Source: Winogradskya consettensis (GTDB lineage Bacteria; Actinomycetota; Actinomycetes; Mycobacteriales; Micromonosporaceae). From it: a DNA stretch of 64,000 nt. The stretch covers positions 124,001 through 188,000 of the forward strand of contig NZ_BOQP01000034.1 of NCBI RefSeq assembly GCF_018332715.1. Reading direction: 5' to 3'. Each line of letters begins with the position of its first letter. The stretch's first letter is position 1. This document shows, piece by piece, positions 1-8,639 of this stretch. Made by a program: the position numbers and the translations under genes. The notes below the pieces were generated by a model. The model did no database searches. It worked only from the letters and a program-made list of their open reading frames with translations, and was not told the DNA's origin.

Positions 1-1
1 G

Positions 2-775
2 CTGGGCGTCGGAGTGTTCGTCTCCGCGCTGCGCGACGCGCTGCTCAACAATGAAATCGACTTCGCGGTCCACTCGTACAAGGACCTGCCGACCGCGTTA
101 CTGCCCAGCCTGCACATCGCGGCTGTGCCCGAGCGGGAGGACCCGCGCGACGCGCTCGTCGCCCGTGACGGCAAGACCCTCACGGAGCTCTTCGCGGGGT
201 CGACCATCGGCACGGGTGCGGTGCGCCGAATCGCGCAATTGCATGCCTTGGGCCTACAGTTGCAGGTCACGCCGATTCGCGGCAACATCGACAGCCGAAT
301 CGCGCGGGTGCTCGGCCCTGAGGCCGACCTCGACGCGGTCGTCCTGGCGAGGGCCGGCGTGATGCGTCTCGGCAGGGCCGCCGAGATCACAGAGACGCTG
401 GATCCGATGCTCATGCTGCCCGCACCCGCCCAGGGTGCGTTGGCCGTCGAGTGCCTGTCCGGCAACACTGACCTGGTCGAGCTGCTGGGGGCACTCGACC
501 ACGCACCGTCCCGCTTCGCCGTCACGGCGGAACGGGCGATGCTCGCCAAGCTCGAGGCCGGGTGCTCCGCCCCGGTCGCGGCACACGCCGAGCTCGCCGA
601 AGGTGAGCAAGGCGACGAGATCTACCTGCGCGGTGCGGTGATCAGCCCGGACGGGACCCGAGCTGTCCGGTTGTCGCGCACCGGTACGCCCGCCGCCGCG
701 GCGGAGATCGGCAAGGCGCTCGCCGCCGATCTCCTCGAGGCCGGCGCCGACACCCTGATGGGGAGCACAGAATGA
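2..775 (+). CDS. hemC: Hydroxymethylbilane synthase (porphobilinogen deaminase), 5' truncated by window edge
   Basis: The enzyme polymerises four porphobilinogens into hydroxymethylbilane for heme, siroheme and cobalamin synthesis. The frame is open from base 2 and begins inside the protein with FVSALRDALL and VHSYKDLPTALLP, both family signatures. The dipyrromethane-cofactor cysteine is visible in LEAGCSAPVAAHAEL near the C-terminus. The N-terminal part of the substrate-binding domain lies outside the window. The stop codon overlaps the start of the cobA-hemD fusion by four bases (ATGA), which indicates translational coupling. Identification is secure; only the true start is missing. Confidence 0.96.
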   Translation: MGVGVFVSALRDALLNNEIDFAVHSYKDLPTALLPSLHIAAVPEREDPRDALVARDGKTLTELFAGSTIGTGAVRRIAQLHALGLQLQVTPIRGNIDSRIARVLGPEADLDAVVLARAGVMRLGRAAEITETLDPMLMLPAPAQGALAVECLSGNTDLVELLGALDHAPSRFAVTAERAMLAKLEAGCSAPVAAHAELAEGEQGDEIYLRGAVISPDGTRAVRLSRTGTPAAAAEIGKALAADLLEAGADTLMGSTE

Positions 776-2358
776 CCACCCGCACCGCCCGCAACCGCGC
801 CGGACGCATCGCGTTCGTCGGCGCCGGACCCGGCGACCCGGGGCTGCTGACGCGCCGGGCCCACGACACCCTCGCCGAGGCCGACCAGGTCGTGTACGAC
901 CGAGGTGTGCCCGAGTCGCTGCTCGCGGCGATCAAGGCGGAGGCCAAGGACGACACCCAGTTCAGCCCGGCCGAAGGGGCACCCGGCGACGTCGCCAAGG
1001 TGCTCCTCTCAGCCGCGAAGTCCGGGCTGTCCGCCGTCCACCTCGTGGCCGGCGACCCCTTCGGCCACGAGTCCGTGGTCCACGAGGTGCAGGCCGTCGC
1101 CCGCACCGCGGTGCACTTCGAGGTCGTGCCGGGCCTCGGCCAGGCGGAGGGCGTCGCCACCTACGCGGGCGTCCCGCTGCCGGCCGTGCGCACCGTCGCC
1201 GACGTCGACGACGTCACCGCCCTCGACTTCGACGCCCTCGCCGCGGCCGCCCTCAAGGGCTCCTTCGCGGTAGCCGTGGACGCCGGCGACCTCGCCGCCG
1301 TCCGCGACGGCCTCCTCGCCTCGGGCGTCGAGCCGGGCACCCCCGTCGGCGTCACCGGCGACGGCACCGGCGAAACGCAGTACACCACCACCTCCACGGT
1401 CGACAGCTTCGTCGCCGCAGCCCTCGGCTTCACCGGCCGCGTCGTCCTCACCGTCGGCGGCGACGTCGCCGAGCGCGACAAGCTCAGCTGGTGGGAGAAC
1501 CGCCCGCTCTACGGCTGGAAGGTCCTCGTCCCGCGCACCAAGGAGCAGGCAGGCGCGATGAGCGCCCGGCTCCGCGCGTACGGCGCCATCCCGTGCGAGG
1601 TCCCCACCATCGCCGTCGAACCCCCGCGCACCCCCGCGCAGATGGAACGAGCGGTCAAGGGCCTCGTCGACGGCCGCTACGCCTGGGTCGTCTTCACCTC
1701 GGTCAACGCCGTTCGCGCAGTCTGGGAGAAGTTCGCCGAGCACGGCCTCGACGCCCGCCACTTCGGCGGCGTCAAGATCGCCTGCATCGGCGAAGCCACC
1801 GCCGACGCCGTCCGCGACTTCGGCATCCAGCCCGAACTCATCCCCGCCGACGACCAGTCCAGCGAAGGCCTCCTCGCCGAGTTCTCGCCCCACGACGAGA
1901 TCCTCGACCCGGTAGGCCGCGTCCTGCTCCCCCGAGCCGACATCGCCACCGAAACCCTCGCCGCCGGCCTCATCGAACGAGGCTGGGAAGTCGACGACGT
2001 CACGGCCTACCGCACCGTCCGCGCCGCCCCGCCGCCGGCCGACATCCGCGACGCCATCAAGTCAGGCGGCTTCGACGCGGTCCTCTTCACCTCATCCTCC
2101 ACGGTCCGCAACCTCGTCGGCATCGCAGGCAAGCCCCACGCCCGCACCGTCGTCGCGGTCATCGGCCCGAAAACGGCCGAAACAGCCACAGAATTCGGCC
2201 TCCGCGTCGACGTCCAGCCTCAGCACGCCTCGGTCCCCGACCTCGTCGAAGCCCTCGCTTCGTACGCGGTGGAGCTCCGCGAGAAGCTCGCAGCAATGCC
2301 CGCCAAGCAGCGCCGCGGCTCAAAGGTCCAGGGCCCCACAGCCCTCCGCTTCCGCTGA
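772..2358 (+). CDS. cobA-hemD: Bifunctional uroporphyrinogen-III C-methyltransferase / uroporphyrinogen-III synthase
   Basis: This 528-residue fusion has an N-terminal tetrapyrrole-methylase domain (about residues 12-240) that begins with the SAM-binding VGAGPGDPGLLT. A later loop reads AGDPFGHESV. The C-terminal HemD domain (about 255-500) contains FTSVNAVRAVWE and FTSSSTVRNL, typical of uroporphyrinogen-III synthase. The second half cyclises hydroxymethylbilane and the first half may methylate the product towards precorrin-2. The methylase half is diverged in the mid-domain, as I recall for Streptomyces fusions, so its activity is less certain than that of HemD. The start overlaps the hemC stop, so the gene belongs to the hem operon. 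Confidence 0.92.
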   Translation: MTTRTARNRAGRIAFVGAGPGDPGLLTRRAHDTLAEADQVVYDRGVPESLLAAIKAEAKDDTQFSPAEGAPGDVAKVLLSAAKSGLSAVHLVAGDPFGHESVVHEVQAVARTAVHFEVVPGLGQAEGVATYAGVPLPAVRTVADVDDVTALDFDALAAAALKGSFAVAVDAGDLAAVRDGLLASGVEPGTPVGVTGDGTGETQYTTTSTVDSFVAAALGFTGRVVLTVGGDVAERDKLSWWENRPLYGWKVLVPRTKEQAGAMSARLRAYGAIPCEVPTIAVEPPRTPAQMERAVKGLVDGRYAWVVFTSVNAVRAVWEKFAEHGLDARHFGGVKIACIGEATADAVRDFGIQPELIPADDQSSEGLLAEFSPHDEILDPVGRVLLPRADIATETLAAGLIERGWEVDDVTAYRTVRAAPPPADIRDAIKSGGFDAVLFTSSSTVRNLVGIAGKPHARTVVAVIGPKTAETATEFGLRVDVQPQHASVPDLVEALASYAVELREKLAAMPAKQRRGSKVQGPTALRFR

Positions 2359-2360
2359 CG

Positions 2361-2412
2361 GTTTCGCCTGACCGTTTCGTCTGATCGTTTCGCCTGACCG
2401 TTTCGTCTGATC
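2361..2412. repeat. 13-bp tandem repeat, four copies, just after cobA-hemD
   Basis: Four head-to-tail copies of a 13-bp unit (GTTTCGCCTGACC alternating with GTTTCGTCTGATC) start two bases after the cobA-hemD stop codon. The alternation also makes it two copies of a 26-bp unit. It lies between cobA-hemD and hemB. No coding function is apparent. Confidence 0.9.
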
Positions 2413-2483
2413 GTCGTCCGCTGGGCGATCGGGCGATGGCATGATCTGCGGTCCCGCCTCGGCGGGCCGCTGAACGGCTGAAC

Positions 2484-2643
2484 CGGGCTGGTGTCTGTTC
2501 GCACCGGCCCATTCCCGGGCTGGTGTCTGTTCGCACCGGCCCATTCCCGGGCTGGTGTCTGTTCGCGCCAGCTCGGCCCGGGCTGGCGCTCTTCGTGCCA
2601 ACCCATCCCCGGGCTGGTGTTCTTCGCACCGGCCCGGCCCGTC
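2484..2643. repeat. 32-bp minisatellite, about five copies, in the cobA-hemD to hemB gap
   Basis: About five contiguous copies of a 32-bp unit begin CGGGCTGGTGTCTGTTCGCA. The first two are identical and the others drift progressively. There are no unique spacers, so this is a minisatellite and not a CRISPR. Frames through it are open only because of GC content and repetition. A shorter 30-bp repeat (TCGCCGACCTGCTGGGGCCG core, two copies) follows at about 2755-2812. The whole 2359-2855 interval contains no convincing gene. Confidence 0.85.
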
Positions 2644-2855
2644 GGGCAGCTCGCCGGGTTCTTCGGTTTCTTCGGGTGAGCTCGCTGGTCTGCCGGCCTT
2701 GCGCGCGGCAGACTTTGCTGGTCCGGTCGTCAGCCTTCACTGGCGACCTGGTTTGTCGCCGACCTGCTGGGGCCGGTTTGGTTTATCGCCGACCTGCTGG
2801 GGCCGGTTTGATGCTTCGCCGGCCCACTGCGGCCGACCTGGCTGAGGGAGAGAGC

Positions 2856-3845
2856 ATGTCGTACCCCGACATTCGCCCGCGCCGGCTTCGGCGTTCGGCT
2901 GCCATGCGCCGCCTGGTGGAAGAGACCCGCGTCTCGCCCGCCGAACTGGTGCTCCCGGTCTTCATCAAGGAAGGTCTCGCCGAGCCCCGCCCGATCTCCT
3001 CCATGCCCGGCGTCGTGCAGCACTCGCGTGATTCGTTGCGCAAGGCCGCGCACGAGGCCGTCCGGGCCGGTGTCGGCGGGATCATGCTTTTCGGCGTGCC
3101 GAAGAACGAGAACAAGGACGAGACCGGCTCGGGTGGCATCGACCCGGACGGCATTCTCAACGTGGCCATCCGCGACGTTGTGGCCGAGGTCGGCGATTCC
3201 ACGATCGTCATGGGCGATCTGTGTCTTGATGAGTTCACCTCCCACGGTCACTGCGGCGTGCTCACCGCTGACGGCACGGTGGACAACGACGCCACCCTTG
3301 ATCTTTACGCCCAGATGGGCATCGCCCAGGCCGAGGCCGGCGCCCATGTGGTCGGCCCCTCCGGAATGATGGATGGCCAGGTCGGCGTGATCCGCCGAGC
3401 CCTCGACAAGGCAGGTCACCAGGACACTGCTGTCCTCGCCTACGCGGTGAAGTACGCGGGTGCCTTCTACGGCCCCTTCCGTGAGGCCGTGGAGTCGACC
3501 CTGCAGGGCGACCGCCGTACCTACCAGCAGAGCCCCGGCAACATCCGTGAAGCTCTGCGCGAGGTCGACCTCGATGTCGCCGAGGGCGCGGACATGGTCA
3601 TGGTCAAGCCCGCGCTGCCCTACCTCGACGTGGTGGCAGCCGTCCGTGACCGCGTAGACGTCCCGGTCGCGGCCTACCAGGTCTCCGGTGAGTACGCGAT
3701 GGTCGAAGCCGCCGCCGCGAACGGCTGGATCGACCGCCAGGGCGTGATGCTGGAGACCCTCACGTCGATCAAGCGTGCGGGTGCTCAGATCATGCTCACC
3801 TACTGGGCCACCGAGGCGGCCCAGCTCCTCCGCGATCGTTACTGA
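2856..3845 (+). CDS. hemB: Delta-aminolevulinic acid dehydratase (porphobilinogen synthase)
   Basis: The enzyme condenses two 5-aminolevulinates into porphobilinogen, the step before HemC. The 329-residue product carries the Schiff-base lysine contexts AVKYAGAFYGPFREA and MVKPALPYLD. The ATG at 2856 was chosen because it follows GAGGGAGAG and starts at MSYPDIRPRRLRRS; the in-frame extension upstream is translated repeat. The metal loop reads DLCLDEFTSHGHCG, so the three zinc positions are Cys, Asp, Cys, between the all-cysteine zinc type and the aspartate type. It is probably transcribed with hemC and cobA-hemD despite the 500-bp repeat-rich gap. Confidence 0.95.
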   Translation: MSYPDIRPRRLRRSAAMRRLVEETRVSPAELVLPVFIKEGLAEPRPISSMPGVVQHSRDSLRKAAHEAVRAGVGGIMLFGVPKNENKDETGSGGIDPDGILNVAIRDVVAEVGDSTIVMGDLCLDEFTSHGHCGVLTADGTVDNDATLDLYAQMGIAQAEAGAHVVGPSGMMDGQVGVIRRALDKAGHQDTAVLAYAVKYAGAFYGPFREAVESTLQGDRRTYQQSPGNIREALREVDLDVAEGADMVMVKPALPYLDVVAAVRDRVDVPVAAYQVSGEYAMVEAAAANGWIDRQGVMLETLTSIKRAGAQIMLTYWATEAAQLLRDRY

Positions 3846-3915
3846 GCCATTCACTGCGGCCCGTGTGCCGGGTTTCATGCAGCCAACGTACTCGGCTGTC
3901 GAGCCCGGATTCGGG

Positions 3916-3944
3916 TTATCCACAACGCGCCTCTGTCCACAGGG
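3916..3944 (+). promoter_or_regulatory. Paired DnaA-box-like element, copy 1
   Basis: The element is TTATCCACAA, one variable base, GCGC, two variable bases, then CTGTCCACAGGG. It contains a perfect TTATCCACA 9-mer and a CTGTCCACA 9-mer in the same orientation, eight bases apart. Both fit the actinobacterial DnaA-box consensus. It lies in the gap between convergent hemB and the GNAT gene. The same 29-bp element with three differences occurs inverted at 52548-52576. Binding by DnaA is an inference. Confidence 0.55.
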
Positions 3945-4008
3945 TGCGCAGTGTCGATCCGCTGATTCGTGCACTCTGGCCGGGTGCTCAGAGGCGTACT
4001 GAACGAAG

Positions 4009-4049
4009 GAGCCCACGGATCCGGCCCGCGGCCGTCAGTCCGTGGGCTC
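4009..4049 (-). terminator. Hairpin terminator at the 3' end of the GNAT gene
   Basis: Perfect 11-bp arms GAGCCCACGGA and TCCGTGGGCTC are separated by 19 bases. On the minus strand the hairpin begins inside the last codons of the GNAT gene and extends past its stop. No strong T-run follows, as is common in actinobacteria. Confidence 0.6.
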
Positions 4050-5057
4050 CAACCGCTGCACCAGTTGCGCGACGTCGGCCGCGTATTCGTACCAGTCGCG
4101 GTCCGACTGGAATCCCAGCTCAGCGTTGACCTTCAGCATCGACTCGTTGTGCTGCGCATTCCACGTCTGCACCTGCCGCAGGGTGGGCTCGGCCGTCCGC
4201 AGCTCGAAGAGCATCCGGGCCTTGATAGCCCGGTCGATGCCGTAACCGCGGTGCTTGCGCACGACGATGGTGTCGTACTGGTCGGCGCGCTCCGGGTGCT
4301 GCGCCGGCACGACCAGCTCGGTGAGACCCGCGACCTCGCCGGTCTCCTCGTGGATCGCCAGCACGACGTAGGGCTTGAGGCCCCTGCGGTGCAGCGTGTC
4401 GAGGCTGTCCCGCAGACGCTGCGGGTCCGCGGAGCTCGGGCGGCTGTCGGGATCGTTCTCGTCGCCGTCCTGTGCCTCGAGCTTGGCCTGGGCGTATGCC
4501 TCCAGCAGCGGCTGCGACGGGCCGCCCGGGTGATACTCGACCCGGTAACCCGGGCTGATCCCGCTCGCCATGGCGCTCAGCGAGCTCCAATCCACGCTGG
4601 ACAGGTTGAGCACGCTGCGTGTCTCGACATAGTCCTTCGAGAAGCTCATCGACTCGTAGAAAGCGATCGCGGACGTGCCACCGATCGCCTCGACGCTGAT
4701 AGTGGAGAAGCCCTCGAGGTAGGCACGGCGCGCGGCGACCGCCACCAACTGCTGGCCGAGGCCACGGCGACGCAGATTCGGGTGCACGAGCACCTCGAGC
4801 ACGCCGTCGTTGCCGAGCAGCAGCAGCGTCACATGCCCGAAAACCTGGCTCTCACCCTCGGGGAGACGGTCGTCCTCAGCTACCCAGCTGATCCGGCGCT
4901 CGCCTGGCATCGTCTCGGCCAGGTATTCCCTGACCTGGATCTCCTGCCATGGTGGATCTTCCGGAAGGTCTGTGGCCAGCACCTTGTTCAACGTCTCCAC
5001 GAGCGATCGGATCTCCTCGTCCGACGCAGACCGGGGATCCCATTCACGCACCCTCAC
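4035..5057 (-). CDS. GNAT-family N-acetyltransferase with two acetyltransferase domains
   Basis: This 340-residue protein has two tandem GNAT folds. The first acetyl-CoA loop is LRRRGLGQQLVAVAARRAYL (about residues 90-115). The second region has VVRKHRGYGIDRAIKARMLF followed by QTWNAQHNESMLKVNAELGF. This two-domain layout resembles mycothiol synthase and related actinobacterial enzymes, but the sequence does not let me assign a substrate. The start is a GTG at 5057; a second in-frame GTG lies two codons in. It converges on hemB and has its own hairpin terminator overlapping the stop. Confidence 0.85.
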   Translation of the reverse strand: MRVREWDPRSASDEEIRSLVETLNKVLATDLPEDPPWQEIQVREYLAETMPGERRISWVAEDDRLPEGESQVFGHVTLLLLGNDGVLEVLVHPNLRRRGLGQQLVAVAARRAYLEGFSTISVEAIGGTSAIAFYESMSFSKDYVETRSVLNLSSVDWSSLSAMASGISPGYRVEYHPGGPSQPLLEAYAQAKLEAQDGDENDPDSRPSSADPQRLRDSLDTLHRRGLKPYVVLAIHEETGEVAGLTELVVPAQHPERADQYDTIVVRKHRGYGIDRAIKARMLFELRTAEPTLRQVQTWNAQHNESMLKVNAELGFQSDRDWYEYAADVAQLVQRLEPTD

Positions 5058-5138
5058 GAGTACAGCTTGCCGGTATCTCGACCATCAGGGAAGTGCCAGC
5101 CCGGCAAATGTACGCGAACCATCACTGTCGGTTGCGGA

Positions 5139-6737
5139 TTAGCCCCGGCTCAGCTGCCCATATTGGTTGGCCATCCGGTAGACCTCCTGGGCGTACGGGC
5201 GGACCGCGTTGTAGGTCAAAATGGCCTCCCACCAGGCGTCCGGCTTGGACATGTCGCGTCCGCCCTTGCACAGGTAGGTGGCTGTCGCGAGTGCCGCGTC
5301 GTCAATGTCGTTCGGGTTCGAAATTCCGTCATTGTCGGCGTCCACAGCGTTACCCACTGCGAGCTCGTTCCAGGTCTGTGGGATGAACTGCATCGGCCCG
5401 ACCGCCCGATCCCACGTTGTGTCCTTGTCGAGCAGGCCCTGATCGGTGTCCCGGATGGCCTGTCGGCCGCCTTCACCGTTGAGCTGCAGGCCGAAGATGT
5501 CCGGGGACACCGTGCCGTCGGTGTTGAGCACCGAGTTCCCGGTGCTGCCATGATCCGACTCGACCTTGCCGATCGCGGCGACCGTGGTCCAACTGAGATT
5601 GCAGGTCGGTGTCCGACGAGCAGCGACAAGCTGGGCGTAGCCGTACGCCTGGACGGCGACGACCGGGATGCCGGCGCGAGTGCCGGTCTCCTGAGCCCAC
5701 CCGGCGAGGGCATCGGCGGGCCGTGCCCCGGTCACTGCGCCCGGGGTTGTGGCCGTGGGGACCCCCGTCGGCAGTGCGGGCGGAGTAATCACCCCGGCGC
5801 CGGTGCTCAGGCTGGGCAACGGCGCGGCGGAAGCCGATGTCGCCGGCACTCCCGCATCCTGACCGAAGCCTGGGGTCACGCTGGGCGTGGGCGCCGACTC
5901 CAGAGCCTGCGGAACGAGGTACGCCCCGGCTGTCCCCGCGGCGCCGAGCAACAGCACAGTGACGACGGCCGGGAGAATGAACCTGCCGGTAGGACGCTTC
6001 GCCCACTCGGAGGTACTACGGGCCATCCGAGCAGGGTTGGCCTTCCGCAGGCCCCGAGAGGCGGACCCACGGGAGGACGGCGCCCGGGAGGCGAGCGCGA
6101 GAGCGGTCACCGAGGGCGGAGCCATGCTTCCGACATACGAGCCCTTGTTCGGGCCGCCCTTGCCAGCCTTCTCCCCAGCAGCCGACTTGGCATCCTTGCC
6201 TGCGTCGCTCTTGCTTGCGTCGCTCTTGCTTGCGTCGCTCTTTCTCGGGGTCGTCTTGTCGGTCGGCGTGGCCTTGGCTGCCGTCAGGGGGGCATCGGTG
6301 GCGGTGGCGTCGGCTCCGGGTTTTGTAGCTGGGGAGGCAGCCTGCTTGGCAGGTGCTTCTTCCTTGGGCTCGTCAGCTCCGGTCTTTTCGGTCGCTTTGG
6401 GTTCGCTCGCTTCGAGGCCCTCACGCTTCGGCTCCGGGGCGGAGCGACTCGGGGTCGCGGGCTCTGTAGCTGTGGCCGTTACGTCTTGGGTGGGCTTGGG
6501 CTCAGGGGTCTCACGAGAACTCGGCACCGTTTCACCTGCGGGCACCGTTCCGCCCGTAGATCCGGTCCCGCCCGTAGATCCTGTCTCGCTCGTAGATCCG
6601 GTCTCGCCCACAGGCATCGTTCCGCCCGCGGACATCGTGTCTTCCTCGGGCGCCGCGCCGGAGCTGCCGAGGGGGCCTCCGAGGTGCGGTGCCGCCGGAC
6701 GATGAGGAGGTTTTTTCTGCCCGTCAGCCACCCGCAA
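5139..6737 (-). CDS. Membrane-anchored lytic murein transglycosylase (SLT/MltB-like domain)
   Basis: The 532-residue protein probably cuts peptidoglycan glycan strands at the cell surface. Residues 1-250 form a cytoplasmic-looking tail rich in Pro, Ala, Thr and Lys, with TGGTVPAGE-type and KSDAS repeats. A single membrane helix follows at about 253-273 (FILPAVVTVLLLGAAG). The extracytoplasmic transglycosylase domain is at about 345-532, with the likely catalytic Glu in AIGKVESDHG and the family segments VGPMQFIPQTW, DADNDGISNPNDIDDAALATA and ILTYN. The start is uncertain: TTG 6737, GTG 6731, or an internal ATG that would drop part of the low-complexity tail. It is divergent from the zinc-ribbon gene. 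Confidence 0.85.
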   Translation of the reverse strand: MRVADGQKKPPHRPAAPHLGGPLGSSGAAPEEDTMSAGGTMPVGETGSTSETGSTGGTGSTGGTVPAGETVPSSRETPEPKPTQDVTATATEPATPSRSAPEPKREGLEASEPKATEKTGADEPKEEAPAKQAASPATKPGADATATDAPLTAAKATPTDKTTPRKSDASKSDASKSDAGKDAKSAAGEKAGKGGPNKGSYVGSMAPPSVTALALASRAPSSRGSASRGLRKANPARMARSTSEWAKRPTGRFILPAVVTVLLLGAAGTAGAYLVPQALESAPTPSVTPGFGQDAGVPATSASAAPLPSLSTGAGVITPPALPTGVPTATTPGAVTGARPADALAGWAQETGTRAGIPVVAVQAYGYAQLVAARRTPTCNLSWTTVAAIGKVESDHGSTGNSVLNTDGTVSPDIFGLQLNGEGGRQAIRDTDQGLLDKDTTWDRAVGPMQFIPQTWNELAVGNAVDADNDGISNPNDIDDAALATATYLCKGGRDMSKPDAWWEAILTYNAVRPYAQEVYRMANQYGQLSRG

Positions 6738-6852
6738 GAGAGTACCGGGCGAACGCTTGGACGCAGGTTATGGATCAGACTCGATGGAGGTTTCCGACAA
6801 CCGCGCAACTGCGTTGCAGCGGATCACCGCGTCGAGCCCCTACCCTGTGCGG

Positions 6853-7077
6853 ATGCCGCGATACGACTTCCGGTGCCGCGCCTGCGGCGACACGTTCGAG
6901 ATCAATCGACCGATGGCAGAGTCCGCCGCGCCGGCAACCTGCCCGCAGGGCCACGCCGACACTGTCAAGCTCCTCTCCACCGTCGCCGTCACAGGCCGAG
7001 GTGGCGGAACTTCGCCGACCCCGATGGCGGGAGCCACCGGCGGCGGTGGCTGTTGCGGCGGCGCCTGCGGCTGTTAA
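6853..7077 (+). CDS. FmdB-type zinc-ribbon protein
   Basis: The 74-residue protein begins MPRYDFRCRACGDTFE, the FmdB/CxxC zinc-ribbon hallmark. A second site has CPQGH rather than CxxC, and the tail GGGGCCGGACGC is Gly/Cys-rich. The family is thought to be regulatory or metal-binding, but its biochemical role is not established. ATG 6853 was chosen because upstream in-frame codons do not resemble the family. It is transcribed divergently from the transglycosylase. A second FmdB-like gene occurs at 53130-53504. Confidence 0.8.
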   Translation: MPRYDFRCRACGDTFEINRPMAESAAPATCPQGHADTVKLLSTVAVTGRGGGTSPTPMAGATGGGGCCGGACGC

Positions 7078-8639
7078 CCCTGTGGGCTCCGGCCATGACC
7101 TTGCCTCCGGTTGACAGGCCTCCGGGACCAAGGTCACCACCTCATCTCGCGCGGCGCATTGCCATCGGACCGCGCACCGCGGATATCTCGTCTGCGCGGC
7201 AGGCGAAGCCAGACTGCTTTCCTACTGTCAACGCGTCTCGCCGGGCGGCGTCTCGCCGGGCTGCTGACGGTGCGCTGCTGGCCTTTGTGTCCGGTGCGGT
7301 GCTTGTCCCTGAGCAACCCTTGGGCTTGATCCTGAACATGGAACTGGGTCTGGTTCTGCCGCGAGATCCTGACTCGGTCTTCGGGGCCGCGTCGAGGCTC
7401 GAGTCTGGGCTCCGAGGCTGCGCTGACGCTCGGGCTGGTCTCCGGGGGTGCACCGGGGCTTGGGCTCGGTGTCCGGGGCGCCTCGATGGGCTTTCTGTCC
7501 GGGGCTGCACCGAGGGATGGGCTTGGTCACCGGGGGCCGCATGGGGCGGGTGGCTTGGTCTCCGGAGCCGCTCACAGACCGGGCTTGGTCTCTGGCCCAC
7601 GACGAGACGGGCCTGATCTCCGGGCCTCACCAGGACTGGGCCTGGCCCCTGTGCCGTACCAACCTCGGGCGCTAGTCCCTGGTCCGTACCAACCTTGGGC
7701 CCTGGTCCCTGGTCCGCACCGACCTCGGGCGCTAGTCCCTGGTCCGTACCAAGACTGGTGAGCCTGGTCTCCGGAAGCCGCACCGGCACCGGGGGCATGG
7801 GCCAGGGCCGTGGCACGGGCGTGGGGGCGGGGGCATGGACCGGGGCGTGGGGCGGGGGCATGGCTTGGGCGTGGGGGCATGGGCAGGGTCACGTCGGCGG
7901 AATGGCCTGGGTTGCATTCGGGGGGTCGCGTGACTGTTCTCGGGTTTTTGTGTTGCGGGGATTGCTGTGGCTGTTTGGGGCGGAGGGCTTCGTTGCGTTG
8001 GGTTACGGATCTACGACGCGGATGGCTGATGTTGCGCGGCGTTACCGGGGTGATGGGTGGTTGGTTCGGTGTTCTTGCGGTGGTGATGTGGGGTGGGCGG
8101 GGTGGGGTGGCGGGCACGGAAGGGTCCACCTAATGGGTGGCGCTTGTGGTTGACGGGCAGCTGTTGGGCGGGCAAGGCGAGGCTGCATCGGCTTGTTGCA
8201 GAGAAGTGGCATGGGTGCGCGGTGAGCAGGCGGGTCGCAAGATCGATACGGTCGGATCTGGTTGACGGCTGTGGTGAATGTGGTCTGAACTGGGCGGGTT
8301 CGAGTTGGGGGCGGCCGGTGGGGGTTGGGTTGGTTGCCGCAACCTTTGGGGCTTGCTCTGCGTTCGGCTTGGGGCGGGCCCTGTGGTGGGGCTGTCCAGC
8401 GAGGGCGATCTCTTTGGTGATCGGGTGGTGACCATGTGGAGTCGCACAGGTAATCGCACTGGGCGACCCTTGTGGGGACGTACGTTCGGGTCGGCGGAAG
8501 TGGCCGACTACCGCGTGACTGGAATATGAACCGCGTCGTTACGTCACTCGTAGTGCCGTACGAGGTATCGACAGCTCGTCCGCAGGTCGGCCTTCACGGG
8601 GTGGCTGTGGTGGGTTGATGGTTACCGAACGTTTCTACG
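7078..8639. other. Gene-free, repeat-rich intergenic region (about 1.56 kb)
   Basis: I find no convincing gene here. Frames are open on both strands, but they translate into Pro/Gly/Arg-rich low complexity without a plausible start and ribosome-binding site. The first half (about 7310-7790) consists of degenerate CCGGGGCTGCACCG-type units and a cleaner 30-bp array. The second half (about 7900-8600) is G-rich on the plus strand. The promoter of the cyclase/STAND gene must lie near its 3' end. Confidence 0.7.
7655..7758. repeat. 30-bp tandem repeat, three and a half copies
   Basis: Units start at 7655, 7685, 7715 and 7745 (partial). Each begins CGTACCAACC or a variant and ends GTCCCTGGTC. Copies differ by up to six bases, so the array is old or diversifying. 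There are no spacers. Confidence 0.85.

Noticed and set aside
2484..2643. Possible CRISPR array
   Set aside because: The 32-bp units are directly contiguous with no unique spacers, and no cas genes are present.
3916..3944. Replication origin
   Set aside because: Only two DnaA-type boxes, no AT-rich unwinding stretch and no dnaA, dnaN, rpmH or parAB genes nearby.
3969..7616. Very long plus-strand open frame of more than 1200 codons
   Set aside because: It lies antisense to the GNAT and transglycosylase genes and runs into repeats. Its translation has no domain, and the opposite-strand genes have clear motifs. Long antisense frames are expected at this GC content.
7142..8129. Minus-strand Pro/Gly-rich frames over the 30-bp repeats
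   Set aside because: They are open only because of repetition and GC bias. No ribosome-binding site or conserved segment.
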